Part shown: positions 1 through 7,500 of the stretch, piece after piece | Layout: every line of letters starts with the position of its first letter | Position numbering within the stretch: the first letter of the stretch is position 1 | Assembly: GCA_002422315.1 (NCBI GenBank) | Contig: DIUJ01000044.1 | Location: 1-9,027, forward strand | From: Bacteroidetes bacterium UBA6161 | Lineage (GTDB): Bacteria; Bacteroidota; Bacteroidia; NS11-12g; UBA955 | Reading direction: 5' to 3' | Length of the DNA: 9,027 nucleotides | Notes under the pieces: generated by a model | Database searches by the model: none | Told to the model about the DNA's origin: nothing | Seen by the model: only the letters and a program-made list of their open reading frames with translations | Position numbers and translations under genes: made by a program

Positions 1-90
1 GGGGAATTTATTACATATAGTTGGTGAAAACACCAAGCATCTGAATAAACCAATCCGACAAGTATTGTATTAACCTTATGTAATGCCCAA

Positions 91-132
91 GCCCAAACGA
101 ATCTAAAGAATAAACTACAGATTCGTTTGGGC
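91..132 (-). terminator. Perfect 14-bp inverted repeat, probable 3' end hairpin of the RnfD/DUF2330 gene
   Basis: Bases 91-104 (GCCCAAACGAATCT) are the exact reverse complement of 119-132, separated by a 14-base A-rich loop. The repeat begins 13 bases beyond the TAG stop of the minus-strand gene at 146, which is where a transcript-ending hairpin is expected. No good U-tract follows on either strand: the minus strand continues TTGGGCATTACATAAGG. It is therefore not a textbook intrinsic terminator and could instead be an RNA-stabilising 3' stem or a protein-binding palindrome. The call rests on position and perfect symmetry. Confidence 0.55.
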
Positions 133-145
133 CCCTCCATGTTTA

Positions 146-2383
146 CTATTTAGGTGTTTTTAGCAAAGAAAATGTTTTATAAGCCACGGCCATAAGCAGT
201 AAGAAAGCCCAAAGAAGAAGCAGGTGTGTAAGAGAGAATACTCCTCCCCATTTGTTTTGTACTTTTGAACTAACAGAAGCATCCTTGTAATACCATTTAA
301 AATCTTCTGCTTTTTGATTGGTTAGCTGTGCATAATTAAACACTTCGCTTTTTTGTCTCGACAATAGTTTTTGTTGGTATTGCAAGCCTTCCTTGCATTT
401 CATTTCGCCATAAGCAGGATGGGTAATTACATACCTTGCTTGGTAGTTTTCTTTGTTGGGTGTTTCGATAAATTGCAGGTCTTGTGGAAACTTATTTCTT
501 GTATACCTTACATGCAAACGAGTAAAGTAAACTTTTTCGCCAGAATTTTGCATACCCCAACTTACTCCTGCTTTGTTTAATTCATTTGTCATAGGCGGTG
601 GACCAATACACGGATCGCATTTCATCCCATTAAAAGTAGGCGTAACCTCCCAAGCATATTCTAAAAATACCGCTTGCTCGTTGTTTGCAGCATATTGATG
701 GTCAAAAGTTTTGCTATAAAAATCTGAAAAGTTTTGCAATACAAAAGTCGGTATATTATTTCCTGTTGGCATCTTAACGGTTCTATAATTGCTTGTTTCT
801 ATCCTTCCTGTTTTACTAAAAGCGTACACCAACAAATCCTGCGCACCCTGAGCATTGGCCATTCCCAATCTTATGGGCAACATAAACCTTTCGGATTCGT
901 AGGTTATCTGAATTGGGCGTAAATAATCAAAATTTCCCTTTTTCATGTTTTCCACATTTACTTTTACTACAAAAAACTTCAGGTTGTCCTTAATGTAAGG
1001 GTCTAATACTTCTTCTGCATTTTCAGGGATTGCATATCCATTGGTTTTTAACCATGTTTTTAGCGCCTTAGACTCTGTGGAAGACAAAATAAGAATGTCG
1101 TACTCTCCAATAGAATAAGACGCCTCTATCTTTACCTCTTTGTTTTCTAAACTCTTTCTGGTACTTGGAACATTGCTTTCTGCAACAGAAGACATTCTTT
1201 CTAGTTTATCATACTCTATAAAGTTTCCACAGGGGTTATGGTCGTAATACTCTACAAGCCTAGGAGCAGAGTAGGCATCCAAGGAAGCAAAAATAGACCT
1301 ATCTACTACTTTTATATCCCTTTCTCTTAGCACCTCTGGCACAGGAACTACCATTGCAAAGTCTTTTACATTTCCTTTAAAATCATTGCTCATGGTTACG
1401 GTGAGAATTTTTCCATTGCGAACCAAAATAACCTCTGACTTGTTGTTGTAAATCTCTGAACCTGCTTTGGCTACATAAAAGCCACAAAATGCAGCAAGAT
1501 TTAGAGGGGCTAGCAACAATGCTAAAACCACCGCTGTAATTAAATTTTTAGTATTCATTTTGTTTGTTAAATTAATTTTCCATTGAAACGCTTTGTGTTT
1601 AAACCATTTATCTAACAATGGTGTAAACAAAGAACCTACAAAAAGCACTTTGATAAATACATTTTGCATATAGTAAAAGGATGTGAAATAAAAGGATATG
1701 ACAGACAATAAAATCACCCATAAATGCCTTACAAGAGGATGACTAGGGGTAGAACGAGGATCGGTAATCATAAAAAAACTAAACAAAAGCAAAGAACCAT
1801 TGGTGTATTTATGCCACACAAAATCCATAGGCCAGCCTTGGTAAGCTATGTAATATAAAAAATCTAAAGTAAAAAGCCCCCCTAGAAAAAGCAAGCCAGT
1901 GCCTAGTCTACTAGAACTATGAAGTACCAACAAGCCACATGCTACAACGAATAAAAAAAGGGCAACCCCACTTCCCCATTGCCCTGGGCTAGTCCATGTT
2001 TGGCCTGTAAGGTATGCCGAAACCACTATTCCAAAATTAGCAGGATTGAAAAAATGTTTGCCATTTAACCTAAATATAAACTTGCTTTGAATGGCTAAAA
2101 AAGCGGCAAATGCTAAAACCCATTCGTTTTGCCCTTTAAGCAAAATAGACAAACCAAGCGCTGTAATCAATGCGCTTTTTAAGCTATCCCACCCTGCTTT
2201 AGAAAATAGTATCCAAAAAATTTGAGAGGCTAAAGCCGCTATGAACACACTCGCTACATGGCTTGCACTAAAGTCCCAAGATAAAAACAACAAACCATAG
2301 GTTAAAAACATCCCTAAAAATAATATCTGAAAGTGCCTGGCATCTCCTTTTATAAACTCTATTGCTTTTTTTAAATATTCCAT
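146..2383 (-). CDS. Fusion membrane protein: RnfD/NqrB-like N-terminal half plus DUF2330 C-terminal half
   Basis: This is a 745-residue protein of two parts. Residues 1-275 are about ten hydrophobic helices carrying RnfD/NqrB-family signatures: NPANFG near 113-118 and a GSLLLFSFFMITDPRST stretch near 196-212. I see no S-G-A-T flavin-attachment motif. Residues 276-298 look like a complete signal peptide beginning at an internal Met276. After Cys300 comes a DUF2330 region with the family-like CGFYVAKA, VVPVP (345-349) and CDPC (589-592) motifs. Residues 717-735 form a last hydrophobic helix before a short basic tail. Inferred topology is a membrane-embedded half, a Lys-rich cytoplasmic linker (259-279), a periplasmic DUF2330 domain and a C-terminal anchor. 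The role is unknown; Rnf/Nqr relatives act in ion-coupled electron transfer, but no partner subunits are present. The start has an A-rich leader and no clear promoter. It diverges from the secreted-protein gene. Domain calls are from memory of the families. Confidence 0.78.
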   Translation of the reverse strand: MEYLKKAIEFIKGDARHFQILFLGMFLTYGLLFLSWDFSASHVASVFIAALASQIFWILFSKAGWDSLKSALITALGLSILLKGQNEWVLAFAAFLAIQSKFIFRLNGKHFFNPANFGIVVSAYLTGQTWTSPGQWGSGVALFLFVVACGLLVLHSSSRLGTGLLFLGGLFTLDFLYYIAYQGWPMDFVWHKYTNGSLLLFSFFMITDPRSTPSHPLVRHLWVILLSVISFYFTSFYYMQNVFIKVLFVGSLFTPLLDKWFKHKAFQWKINLTNKMNTKNLITAVVLALLLAPLNLAAFCGFYVAKAGSEIYNNKSEVILVRNGKILTVTMSNDFKGNVKDFAMVVPVPEVLRERDIKVVDRSIFASLDAYSAPRLVEYYDHNPCGNFIEYDKLERMSSVAESNVPSTRKSLENKEVKIEASYSIGEYDILILSSTESKALKTWLKTNGYAIPENAEEVLDPYIKDNLKFFVVKVNVENMKKGNFDYLRPIQITYESERFMLPIRLGMANAQGAQDLLVYAFSKTGRIETSNYRTVKMPTGNNIPTFVLQNFSDFYSKTFDHQYAANNEQAVFLEYAWEVTPTFNGMKCDPCIGPPPMTNELNKAGVSWGMQNSGEKVYFTRLHVRYTRNKFPQDLQFIETPNKENYQARYVITHPAYGEMKCKEGLQYQQKLLSRQKSEVFNYAQLTNQKAEDFKWYYKDASVSSKVQNKWGGVFSLTHLLLLWAFLLLMAVAYKTFSLLKTPK

Positions 2384-2510
2384 CTTGTTTTGTATTGTTC
2401 TGAGTGTTTAATCACTCTAAAAGAAAGAAGGTAAATGGTAAATTTTATGCATTCAGCAAATGCCTGACAAAGAGATATTTGCCAAAGGAAAAAAGAAAAG
2501 AAAAAAACAT

Positions 2511-2518
2511 TACCTTTG
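2511..2518 (+). promoter_or_regulatory. Candidate -7 element TACCTTTG for the secreted-protein gene
   Basis: TACCTTTG matches the Bacteroidota TAnnTTTG -7 consensus exactly. It ends 11 bases before the ATG at 2530, so transcription starting at the usual distance would leave a leader of only a few bases. A TTTG at 2478-2481 is the nearest upstream -33-like element, but its spacing is longer than usual. The motif lies inside the region that a GTG start at 2404 would have to translate, which argues against that longer start. Confidence 0.5.
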
Positions 2519-2529
2519 TTGGCTCTAAC

Positions 2530-3174
2530 ATGAACAAATTTTTTACTTTTGGTTTGTTACTTATCGTTCTCCTTATAGGAAATACGCCTCTCCAAGCGCA
2601 AACAAGCAACTCTCCTGACAAAACTGTAGCATGGACCCCAATAGAAAAGGTAAAATCTTTTAAAGACACTTTTAGTTTTTACAAAAAAAGCAGCTTGCTG
2701 CCATATGTCAAGAAAAACTCTGAGGGCACATACATTCATGCAGAATTGGGCTATACGCTAAATGGCAAAGATACGGTAGAGCACAGAAATACTGCAAATC
2801 TTCAAAGCAACCACCCTGTGGCTTTTACGGTTTCTCATTGCAAAGCATTCAAACAAAAAGACAGCAGTTACAGAGTTCACTTCTTATCACCTTCTGCCCA
2901 AAGCACAGCCTCCTTGGCACTGTTTATGAGCGTAGACTCCTTCTACTTTGCTGTTTTCCCATCTGTATCAGAAAACAAAAAAGGTTTTATTTGTGAAATT
3001 TCTTTTACCAAACAAAAACTTGTGATGCCTAAAAAGTCTTTTGCAGAAAACAAAGCACTTATGGGGTATGTAGAGCTTATTTACGAAATATCGTATGTGC
3101 CTATACAAGGCAATGCACCTAAAGAAAGTAAGCAATATACTTGGTCGGGATATTTTAAAACAGAAGCCCTTTAA
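2530..3174 (+). CDS. Secreted protein of unknown function (214 residues)
   Basis: I do not recognise this family. The reading frame is open from a GTG at 2404, but I place the start at the ATG at 2530. There the protein opens with a short Lys-containing N-region, a hydrophobic core (FFTFGLLLIVLLIG, residues 4-17) and a TPLQA-Q cleavage-like site near residue 23, a plausible Sec signal peptide. No Cys follows the cleavage site, so it is not a lipoprotein. The mature part (about 190 residues) is rich in Lys, Ser and aromatic residues with alternating hydrophobic stretches that suggest beta structure. It has two cysteines (C104 and C155) that could pair. No catalytic motif is visible. The gene is divergent from the RnfD/DUF2330 gene, with a 146-base shared upstream region, and convergent with the rhodanese gene, with 11 bases between their stops. 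Location is inferred to be periplasmic or extracellular. Confidence 0.72.
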   Translation: MNKFFTFGLLLIVLLIGNTPLQAQTSNSPDKTVAWTPIEKVKSFKDTFSFYKKSSLLPYVKKNSEGTYIHAELGYTLNGKDTVEHRNTANLQSNHPVAFTVSHCKAFKQKDSSYRVHFLSPSAQSTASLALFMSVDSFYFAVFPSVSENKKGFICEISFTKQKLVMPKKSFAENKALMGYVELIYEISYVPIQGNAPKESKQYTWSGYFKTEAL

Positions 3175-3185
3175 AGGCAAAAAAT

Positions 3186-3809
3186 CTATTTGTGTTTTTT
3201 GAGTTCTATTGCTAGGCGGGTATATCCGCCATATATGTTTTTGATTTTCAAAAACCCTTGCATCTGCAACAAAGAAGCAGCAATAACCGACCTATAACCA
3301 CCGCCGCAATACACATAATACACATGGTCTTTGATCAGTGTATTGTTATCCGAAGCCGCCAGGATTTCTTGTAAAGGAATGTGAATAGCCTCTGGCAAGG
3401 CCCCATCTTTATACTCTTCTTCTGAACGCACATCTAAAATATGTTCGTGTTCTTTCAGAAAACCTAAGTCCATAATCATTTCTTCTGGTGTGATAGAAAC
3501 AATCATTCCTCTGTTTTTGCTAATGTCCAAAAGTTCCTCCATTTTACCATCAAACACCCCTACAATATTGGCATATCCTTCCTTTACAAGTTGAGTATAT
3601 ACCTCGTTTGCCTTATCTTCTGGCAAAATCAAAAGCAATCTTCTGTCTTTTTGTACCAGATTATTCAGCCAAGAAACAAAATCTCCATTGGTTCCAATAT
3701 TTAAAGAGTTGGGAAGGAAACCCCTTTCAAAAACATCTGGAATTCGCATGTCTATAACGAGGCTATTGGAGGATTCTTGTATAAAATCCTTGGGGGCTAA
3801 TTTTATCAT
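3186..3809 (-). CDS. Tandem rhodanese-domain protein, second domain with active-site cysteine
   Basis: The 207-residue protein contains two rhodanese-like domains. The second (about 103-205) has ILDVRSEEEY, a catalytic loop CGGGYR (C168-R173, fitting CxxGxR) and the conserved GGY near its end, so it should be able to carry a persulfide and act as a sulfurtransferase. The first (about 1-95) keeps the fold signatures VIDMR and an F.RGFLPNSLNIG stretch, but the position matching C168 is Pro63, so it is probably non-catalytic. This pairing resembles the C-terminal half of MBL-fold hydrolase/persulfide dioxygenase-rhodanese fusions, here without the metallo-hydrolase domain. There is no signal peptide, so it is likely cytoplasmic. 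Its ATG overlaps the tsaB stop (ATGA), making it the last gene of the operon. The sulfur donor and acceptor are unknown. Confidence 0.88.
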   Translation of the reverse strand: MIKLAPKDFIQESSNSLVIDMRIPDVFERGFLPNSLNIGTNGDFVSWLNNLVQKDRRLLLILPEDKANEVYTQLVKEGYANIVGVFDGKMEELLDISKNRGMIVSITPEEMIMDLGFLKEHEHILDVRSEEEYKDGALPEAIHIPLQEILAASDNNTLIKDHVYYVYCGGGYRSVIAASLLQMQGFLKIKNIYGGYTRLAIELKKHK

Positions 3810-4510
3810 ATTTTGGGGCTTGTATTTAAATAAAAGGGTTTTAGGTAAAAAGGTTCAAAGGTTTTGGGATTTGAAAAATCTTGTTGTGCATAACGACTTA
3901 AGGCTATTTTAGCCATAGCAACACTAGAATCAGGAGAAACTAATTCTGGGTAAAAAAGCAATTGGTGGTTTGGAAACAAGGCTAGGGTTTTAGGCGCTCC
4001 CGAACCCGACAAAACAGCGTAAGAAGGGAGCCATTCCTCAGGGCTTTTTTCTTCCAAAACCAAGGGCTTATCTGCTATAATTCTATTGCCACTGCTTTGG
4101 AAAGTAGCCATGTATACTTCCTGTCTGCGTGCGTCTAAAAGGGGTAGAAACACAAAGGGTTCTGAAGGTTTTTTTTCGGGGTTTTGATTCAAAAAAGCCA
4201 AACTATGCAAGGCTAAAATTTCCAAAGATGAAATAGCAATAAAAGGAATATTTAAAGAAAAAGCCAAAGCCTTAGCAGCTGCACTTCCTATTCGCAGGCC
4301 TGTATAGGAACCGGGACCAGCAGACAAAGCCACTGCGCGAATATCTGCAGGTGCTAAGCCTTCTTGGCTACAAAGATCTCTTACCAAAGGTAAAAGTGTT
4401 GCCGAATGGCTATTGGGAAGACTGCTATGTGCACTTACAAGTGATTCTGTGTTGTTTTTACACAAAGAAACCCTGCACCACTCCGACCCTGTATCAATAC
4501 ATAAAATCAC
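3806..4510 (-). CDS. tsaB: TsaB, dimerisation subunit of the t6A tRNA-modification complex
   Basis: TsaB (YeaZ) is the inactive ASKHA-fold partner of TsaD. With TsaE and TsaC/TsaC2 it makes N6-threonylcarbamoyladenosine at A37 of ANN-decoding tRNAs in the cytoplasm. The 234-residue length is normal. Diagnostic motifs are the N-terminal strand ILCIDTG (2-8), HSATLLP (35-41), the glycine-rich GPGSYTGLRIG (65-75), DARRQEVY (126-133) and the C-terminal EPFYL (219-223). The start codon is GTG, overlapping the TGA stop of the DUF4175 gene by four bases (GTGA), so it probably depends on coupled translation. Its own stop overlaps the rhodanese start (ATGA). No promoter is evident within the upstream coding sequence, so expression likely comes from the promoter at 7883-7890. 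The functional call is firm; why it sits in this operon is not evident. Confidence 0.95.
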   Translation of the reverse strand: MILCIDTGSEWCRVSLCKNNTESLVSAHSSLPNSHSATLLPLVRDLCSQEGLAPADIRAVALSAGPGSYTGLRIGSAAAKALAFSLNIPFIAISSLEILALHSLAFLNQNPEKKPSEPFVFLPLLDARRQEVYMATFQSSGNRIIADKPLVLEEKSPEEWLPSYAVLSGSGAPKTLALFPNHQLLFYPELVSPDSSVAMAKIALSRYAQQDFSNPKTFEPFYLKPFYLNTSPKI

Positions 4511-7500
4511 TTTTGCACCTCTTTAAAATACTCTTTAACTTTTTGTTTGTAATATGGATTAAATTCCGGCGGCAAAGTTCTATAAAATTCTACTTCTTTT
4601 TCTTTCTCTTTCAAATATTTTTCTAAAGAAGGAGGAATACTGGTGGGCGTTGTTTTAGCTGTTTCGCCTTTTCGTTCTTCTTTTTCGCCTTTTTCTCTTT
4701 CAGCTTTTTCGTGTTCAAAAAGTCTATGGGAGATTTCGCTTTGGCGTTGTATTAATTCAGGATTAATTTTTTTCTGGTACAGTTCTTTTTCGGTTTGCTC
4801 CATCAGCTCTTTGGTTTTGCCTATATCGCCACCTTTTCCGTCAGACTCGCCATCTTCTTTCATTTGCTTTTCTACTTTCTCCAGTTCTTTTCTCAGGGCT
4901 TCTTGTTGTGCTGCTATTTTAGCAAACTCTTTGCTAGTGGGTTGTTTTCCTTCTTTTACCCCTTGCATAAGGTCTTGCATGTCTTTGTTTAATTTATCTT
5001 GCAGTTTTTGCATTCCCTGCATTCCGCTTTTAGGGTCGCCTTGTTTGTTTTTACTTTTTCCTGGATTTTTACAGCTTGCGCTGGGTTTGCCATCCTTGGG
5101 GTCTTTCTTTTCGCTGTTTTTAGAATTCAACTGCTCTTGCATATTTTTAAGCACTTCGGTAAGCATTACAGCCAAATTGTTGGCGTGGGTCATGGCGTAT
5201 TGCTGCCTTACCACTGCAGAAGCAGCATCTCTTTCTGTAAGGTGCTTTAAAGCATTTTCCATGCTGTACACCATTTCAGAAGTTTCCTTGGTAACAAAAG
5301 AAGAGATTTGGGCCTGCCTTTTGGCCAAAGCATACAAGCTATCCTGAAGTTGAGCGCTTGCTTGCCTAATTTCTTTTTGTTTTTGAGACAATTCTATGAA
5401 CCTTGGGTTATAGTTTTTTATACTTTTGAACTCTTGTAAAAGGGCTTCTTGCTCTTTAGAAAGAACCACCAAGTTTTTTAATAAAACCCTTAATTTCATA
5501 TAATCTTCTTCCTCTTCTTCGTCTTGTGCTTCCTCCATTTTCTCTTTCATTTTTTTGGCCATTTGCTCCATTTCTTCTGCGGCTTCCTCTTGGCTCTGAG
5601 AAGCATTTTTCATTTTGCCTTTTTGAATGTTTTCTTCTGAATCCTGCATTTTGTTGCCAACCGACTGTTCTTCTTTTTCGGTTTTATGTAGGTCTAAGGG
5701 AGTCTCTAAATTGTTGTTTTTCTGTTTTATATCGTTTAGGTCTTTTTTTAGCTCTTCAAACTCTTTTTTAATTTCTTCTTGTTGTTGTTGGAGTGCTTCT
5801 TTTTCAGATTTGGGGGCATTTTCTGTTTTTTGCGACAGTTCTTGTTGTTTTTTTGCTAATTCTTCTAATTTCTCTACCGTTTCATTTACTTTTTTCTCTA
5901 GTTCCAATTGCTTGAACTGCTCCAATGCCCTATCCAACATTTTTTCTAAATCCTTGTTGTCTTTATTCAGTTCGTTCAACTCGTTTTGTAGTTTATCTTT
6001 TTGGTTTTGCTTAAGCAATTCTTCTAGTTTTTTAAACTGTTCTTTGGTTTTGTCGTCGAGCAATTCACTAAACAATTTTTCAAGTTCTTTTTGTTTCTGA
6101 AGTAATTCTTGGTCTTTGTTTTTAAATTGGTTTTCAATTTGATTTCTTTCTTTGTTTTGCTCTTGGAGCGCTTCAATTTCCTTGCTTAGCTTTTTTTGTT
6201 CCTTAAGCAAATCTTCTAATTTTTGTTTATCCTCCCAATTTAAGGTGCTTTTTTGTTGCAATGCTTTTTGCATTTCGGCTGCTTTTTTCTGCAATTCTAT
6301 GGCTTTTGCCATTTTGTTTTGTAAGGCAGCGGAAATAGCCTGTCCAGACTGTTCTGTTTTCTCTTCTAGCTCTTTTGTACTTGGTGTTTTTATATTACCT
6401 ATACTTGTTTTGCTACTCTTGTAACCATTGTTTTTATCGTTGTCCCAAACCTCAAAATAATATTCTATTTCTTTGTTTTGTAACTCTTTGTATTCTGTTG
6501 TTAAAAAAGGAACAAAGAAACTTTGTTGGAAATTATCTGTAATAGGTAGTTGTTTTTTGTAGTAGGGGCTATTGCTATTTTTTTCTCTAAAGTAAAGTGC
6601 TAATTTATGTAAGCCATGGTCGTCCGAGCAGTCGCCAAACAAATAAACCAGGTTAATTTGGACGCTATCGGCCTGTTGTTCTGCCACAATTGTTGGGAAC
6701 AGGTCTTTTTGCACCTCCAAGAAATATGCGGCGGTATCGGATTTGTTTGAAAAACTATTACTGAGTACAAAGCCATAATCCATAGAAAAACCAGCTTTTA
6801 CACTTAGTTCAAATTCATTTTCATTTATTTTCTTAGATTCTACCTTTTTGTTTTCAAAAAAAGCATGAAGCACTTCTGCGTCACTTGTTTTAATGTTCCA
6901 TTTAATAATAGTGCCTTCAGGAACAGAAAGATTGCCCACATTGCTTAGTTTCTCGTTTGTTTTTTGCAAATAATCAGGGTATTGCAAACTACACTGAAAG
7001 GAAGTAATACTAGGAACCGGTATTACCGAAAGGGAAAACTCTTTAGAGATAAAATCCAAAGCACTAAAGTAAAAAGATTGAGATCCCATCACATTTTTGA
7101 GGGTATAACGAAAAATACCTGCTTTGCTTTTTTCCATTTTAATTGGGTTTCCTCCCCAAACCAAAAGCACTTCTTCCGGTATTTGCTTGCCTTCGGTTTT
7201 TAGTACAAGTTCAAAATCAGTGTTTTTGTAGGTTTTAAGTTCCTTGTTTAGAATTACAAAGTCAAAGGGAGCGGGTTTTTCGAAATGTGTAGAAAAATGA
7301 AGCAATCGGTGCGAGCCTTCTTGGATAATCTTTTTGTTGAAGGCTGCCAATACAAAAAGGATAAGAACTGCCGCAGAAGAATATTTTGCAAAACGTTTTA
7401 CTTCTTTTTTATCAATAGCCAAATGAAAAGGCAAAGGGCTTAATTCTTTTGTTTTTTGGTTTATAGCCGCTATAAGCAATTCATTGGATTGTGGATTTTG

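Noticed and set aside
21..36. TTGGTG-aaaa-CACCAA hairpin near the left edge
   Set aside because: A short perfect stem with no U-tract and no adjacent gene inside the window; it is noted only as part of the edge-repeat observation.
2402..2417. GAGTG-tttaat-CACTC small hairpin in the leader of the RnfD/DUF2330 gene
   Set aside because: A 5-bp stem in AT-rich sequence is common by chance, and nothing ties it to regulation.
2404..2529. A 42-codon N-terminal extension of the secreted protein from a GTG
   Set aside because: It would place a highly basic stretch ahead of the signal peptide and translate through an exact TACCTTTG promoter element; the ATG at 2530 gives a normal signal peptide.
3166..3178. 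Palindrome GCCCTTTAAAGGC across the stop of the secreted-protein gene
   Set aside because: It has no loop and no following T-run on the plus strand, so it is unlikely to act as a terminator in the 11-base convergent gap.
3215..3230. GGCGG-gtatat-CCGCC hairpin followed by T-rich sequence on the plus strand, as a terminator for the secreted-protein gene
   Set aside because: The stem is only 5 bp, the T-run is several bases away, and the bases encode the conserved GGY region of the rhodanese on the other strand, which explains the GC-rich repeat.
4643..5347. A 234-codon plus-strand open frame
   Set aside because: It is Ser/Phe/Leu/Cys-rich low-complexity sequence, exactly what the complement of the Lys/Glu/Gln-rich DUF4175 coding region produces.
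5627..6100. A 157-codon plus-strand open frame rich in Ser, Phe and Cys
   Set aside because: It is the antisense shadow of the coiled-coil codons, with no start signals and no independent features.
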